Positions 60,735 through 64,000 of a stretch of 64,000 bases of DNA are shown here, piece by piece (position 1 is the first letter of the stretch; each line of letters opens with the position of its first letter). The position numbers and the translations under genes were made by a program. Source of the stretch: Mermis nigrescens. Its lineage: Eukaryota > Nematoda > Enoplea > Mermithida > Mermithidae. A model generated the notes under the pieces. It was given only the letters and a program-made list of their open reading frames with translations, did no database searches and had not been told where the DNA came from. The DNA is taken from positions 15,751,877-15,815,876 of the forward strand of contig JAVLUZ010000157.1 in assembly GCA_036768485.1 (NCBI GenBank), in the 5' to 3' direction.

Positions 60735-61400
60735 ACGTCCGTCATTCAGGATGGAAAATGGTTTATTTTCAAAATTTTCGGTCGTAGATGTCGAAATGAA
60801 GTCGTTTCTCACCGAATTTCCTTATTTTCGAAGAAATTTTAAAAGCGCAACTAAAAATGGAAAAAAGTTCAACAAAAAAAACAGAAAATTGTTCGTTTCC
60901 TCGTCTTTTCACTCAAAAAACTTATCTTTTGCGAACATCGACCTACCAGATTAAAAAATCATCATCATTCACTTCGACTACAACGATTTCGTCGCAGATA
61001 GAAAATCGCCGGAAAATGGAAAAATAAGGCAAAACCCGGAAATAGAGAATGGAAAATTTTGCATTTTCAATATTTTTAACAGAAAATGGTTCATTTCCGA
61101 AATTCTCGGTCGCAGATGTCAAAACCATGTTGTTTCTCATCAAATTTCCTTATTTTTGAAGAAATTTCAAAAGCGCAACTAAAAATGGTAAAAGTTTGTA
61201 CAAAAATGGAAAGCACGGAAAATTGTTCGTTTCTTCGTCTTTTCTCTCAAAATACTTATCTTTTGCGAATTTTGACCTTTCAGATCCGAAAAAATTGCCA
61301 TCCACTTCGACTACGACGATTTTGTCGCAGATGGAAAATCGCCGGAAAATGGAAATATGGGGTAAAACCCGGAAATGGAAAATGGAAAATGTTCTATTTG
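60735..61400 (+). repeat. Dispersed repeat family G, two tandem copies
   Basis: A block of about 250 bp (GGAAAATGGTTTATTTTCAAAATTTTCGGTCG to TTTCACTCAAAA..CTTATCTTTTGCGAA) appears at about 60,750 and 61,080. A third copy is at 63060-63265. Open frames through it are not gene-like. Confidence 0.65.
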
Positions 61401-61759
61401 TAAATAATGCTGCCCCGTCGGATACTTAAATACATACATAAAGCTACCTAGACGGAGACAGATTACATATGTACCTACGGGGCTTACTTAAGTACCTGGC
61501 ACCTGGCTAACCTTAGCGCTGGTCAGGTTGCTAGGGCGAGACGCCGCAATCAACCTCTAGACCCTTACAGACTTACGGCCTCAATCTCCTCGGTTCTACT
61601 CTTGCTGACCGGTACCTAACGGAGATTTTGGCAGCTACGCCCTAACTACCTAACACAGGAGAGTAATTGAGTAATCTCGGAGAGGTCAAATGACATTTTG
61701 GGATCAATAACCCAATAAAATTCTCAAGTTGTTATTTTAACTTGTTCACCAGTTCAGTT

Positions 61760-62021
61760 CATACGTGGGCAGCAAGAAAATTCTGGGGGGGGGTGCAAGA
61801 TTTTTTGAAGGTCTAAAAATGGCCTTAAAAATGGTGGTATGGCGATAAAAACACCATTTTTCGACGTTTCTCATCAAGCACTATCCATTGGCATCAAAAA
61901 ATTGCGAAAAAAACGAAAAAAATTTCAAAAATTGAATTCTGGGGGGGTATTTTGATTTCTGGGGGGGGGTATTTTGGTTTCTGGGGGGTGCATACCCCCA
62001 AACCCCCCACGCCCAGGTGTG
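61760..62021 (+). mobile_element. MITE family A copy
   Basis: CATACGTGGGCAGC to GCCCAGGTGTG, flanked by exact GTTCAGTT repeats (61752-61759 and 62022-62029). The GGGGGTATTTTG..TTCTGGGGG block is duplicated as in the 42682 copy. Confidence 0.88.
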
Positions 62022-64000
62022 GTTCAGTTCAGATTCCGAAACGTTTTTGGTTCCTAGCAGCACAATGAACATTGAATACAACAACAAAGAGCTCTAGGCC
62101 AGCCAGTCATCTTACATAAAACTTGTGAAATGATTTTTATGGTTTTTGGGTTCGAAAATGGGTAATAGACTTTTCGATAAAAGAAATAATTCTAGAACAT
62201 TCGCCTGAATAGCTAGGCTATAATCGGGTCGTCCCTCGTAGCCGAACTACCTGCGATATAACTTACATATCTCTAGGCACTTATTATGCCAATTTTATAT
62301 ATACACGAAAAGAAGAATAAAACAAATCGCAATACGCTAAACTAAAGCGCCAGACTGTACACGGCGAGAGCCATCAACAAGAATAATTACAACTACTCGA
62401 ATGTTCGAGGGACCAAAGAAAATGACATAAGCATAAAAGATTTATAACAGTCAAGATTAAAATACGCGTACTTTTGAAATAACCAATCAATTTAAGATAT
62501 AGACGGCGTACTAATACAATATTGATTTTTCCGATCTCAACACAGGTTTAACAGAATAGTGGTCACGTCGCCTATGTTTTGAATGTGACAGTGTAAGGGG
62601 AAAGGAAAATGAATCTGCAGGCTTAGCTCAGGTAGCATACCTCGAAAGTACGTACTAGTACGTGACTTTGCTAAGGGGACCAAGACAAGCGAGGTAGGCG
62701 GATCGCCTCGCTTTCTCAGGGACGATATCCTGGTCCGGCAACGAATATTCTCAACTTTTTCGGCTAGCGCGCCGGATTCAAAACAACTAACGTTAAAGTT
62801 CGTAACTAAGTCTGTTTCACACAACTTCAGTCATAAATGTTAAAACTGTTTCCGACAATAAGATGACAGATTGCGATTTTAGCATTGATCTGATATATAA
62901 TAATCGTAACCCTCGGCTTACTGTCGATAAAAATCCTTAAAATTTATGCACGAAGTTATGTGAAACAGACTATAAGCGAATACTTTACCGATTTCGAACC
63001 GATCAAAACTGGCAGGCTCGAAATCGCAAGTTACGACTATCTACACATTTCCGCCTTTTTCAACAGGAAATGGTTCATTTTCAAAATTTTTGGTCGTAGA
63101 TGTCGAAATAATGTCATTTCTCACCAAATTTCCCCATTTTTGAAGAAATTTCAAAAGTGCGACTAAAAATGGAAAAAATCCATCAAAAATGGAAAAATAA
63201 ACTGTTAATGGAAAATTGTTCATCGTCTTTTCACTCAAAATTCTCCTCTTTTGAAAAGATTGACCGGTCAGATTCGGAAGAATCCGTCTGTGCCCTGCCG
63301 ACTCTGACCTTGCGCATCTATATGTACACACATATAATGGAAAGATGGAAAAATCACAAGTCTTTGTGTTAAAATCGTCGAATTTAGGGCCCTTTCCTCC
63401 GATCTGAAGTATTTGCCTTAATTCTAACTCAAGCTCTACCAAAATCCGACTTTTTTTTATAGCCCTTTGCGTTGAGAAATTTTTGTCGAAAAGTCCGCAT
63501 TTTCTGATTTTAATTAAAAGAGCATGTCGAAATAATTCGTAACATGCGGTCTATGCGCTATCACCAACGAATTTGCCCAGATATAGACCAATTTACGTTG
63601 AGTCCGCCCCGCCCATTTTGGCCGAATCGTGGATACGGGCCTGCTGACGTCTATGAAGATTTTATCTGACTATTTTTTATGGCTTGAGCATAATACAAAA
63701 ACACACAAACACATATAATAATATAAGAAATAAGTACAATATTTAAATGTAATTCATTTGAAATTTTGTTTAACGGTCGAGTTACGAAAAACTGAGTGCG
63801 TTAATTCCATTCGATGTTGCATGAAGTGCTGTAAGACGAGAATAAATTATGCCGTAAGGAATTTTAATGAATTATCCTTCCTTCCTATGTAGCTACAGTG
63901 GTCTCTAAATGACATACAGTAAGTAGGAAAGATACTAATTTATGTAGCCTCGGAAAAGATTGGCTGAAAAAGCTCTTGGATGAATGAAACAGACTATACA
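62022..64000. other. Right end: no supported gene
   Basis: Holds a family F element (62810-62970), one family G copy (63060-63265) and a terminal GAAACAGACTATA motif at the very end that may open another family F copy. The 95-codon minus frame at 62537-62824 is not recognisable. Confidence 0.45.
62810..62970. mobile_element. MITE family F copy
   Basis: GTCTGTTTCACACAACTTC on the left and GAAGTTATGTGAAACAGAC on the right. Inner ACAATAAGATGACAG and TCGGCTTACTGTCG segments match the copy at 2115. Confidence 0.75.

Overview
The window looks like nuclear DNA of an animal, most likely an arthropod. It is AT-rich, has GT-AG introns from about 60 bp to over 5 kb, and is crowded with small DNA transposons, minisatellites and LINE remnants. 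I cannot name the species.

Left part (1-41,500): a row of ordinary host genes rebuilt exon by exon, every junction phase-checked. The last two coding exons of an unrecognised plus-strand gene lie at 295-662. Then come four genes, all on the minus strand: DDA1 (2840-7599, CRL4 ubiquitin ligase subunit), CIAPIN1/anamorsin (8553-18208, cytosolic Fe-S assembly), a GOLM1/GOLM2-like Golgi type II membrane protein (21037-31610) and TMPPE (33375-41421, membrane metallophosphoesterase). Their introns hold most of the repeats: at least three families of short elements with 8-bp target duplications (called A, B and C here, hAT-like), hairpin-rich repeats (D), a fourth dispersed family (E), AT microsatellites and an inverted pair of minisatellite arrays.

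Right part (41,500-64,000): no convincing host gene. A GGACCAGGACC-type satellite carries nested insertions. The largest is a palindromic element at 46960-60284. It has near-perfect terminal repeats starting GGCAGTA and a flanking 10-bp duplication. Two arms of about 4.1 kb meet near 51,065-51,110. Each arm carries decayed copies of three virus-like genes: a TATA-binding-protein homologue, a virus-type DNA-packaging P-loop ATPase, and a small protein with a GGFLP-type hydrophobic tail. Two CR1/Jockey-like LINEs (54082-56760 and 57738-60107) later inserted into the right arm. Without them the element is about 8.3 kb.

The palindromic element is the most unusual object in the window. A TBP gene beside a packaging ATPase in a mobile, palindromic Polinton/adintovirus-like relic is not something I know to be described. 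The layout resembles a copy-back (snap-back) defective genome of a linear protein-primed virus-like element that was later fixed in a chromosome.
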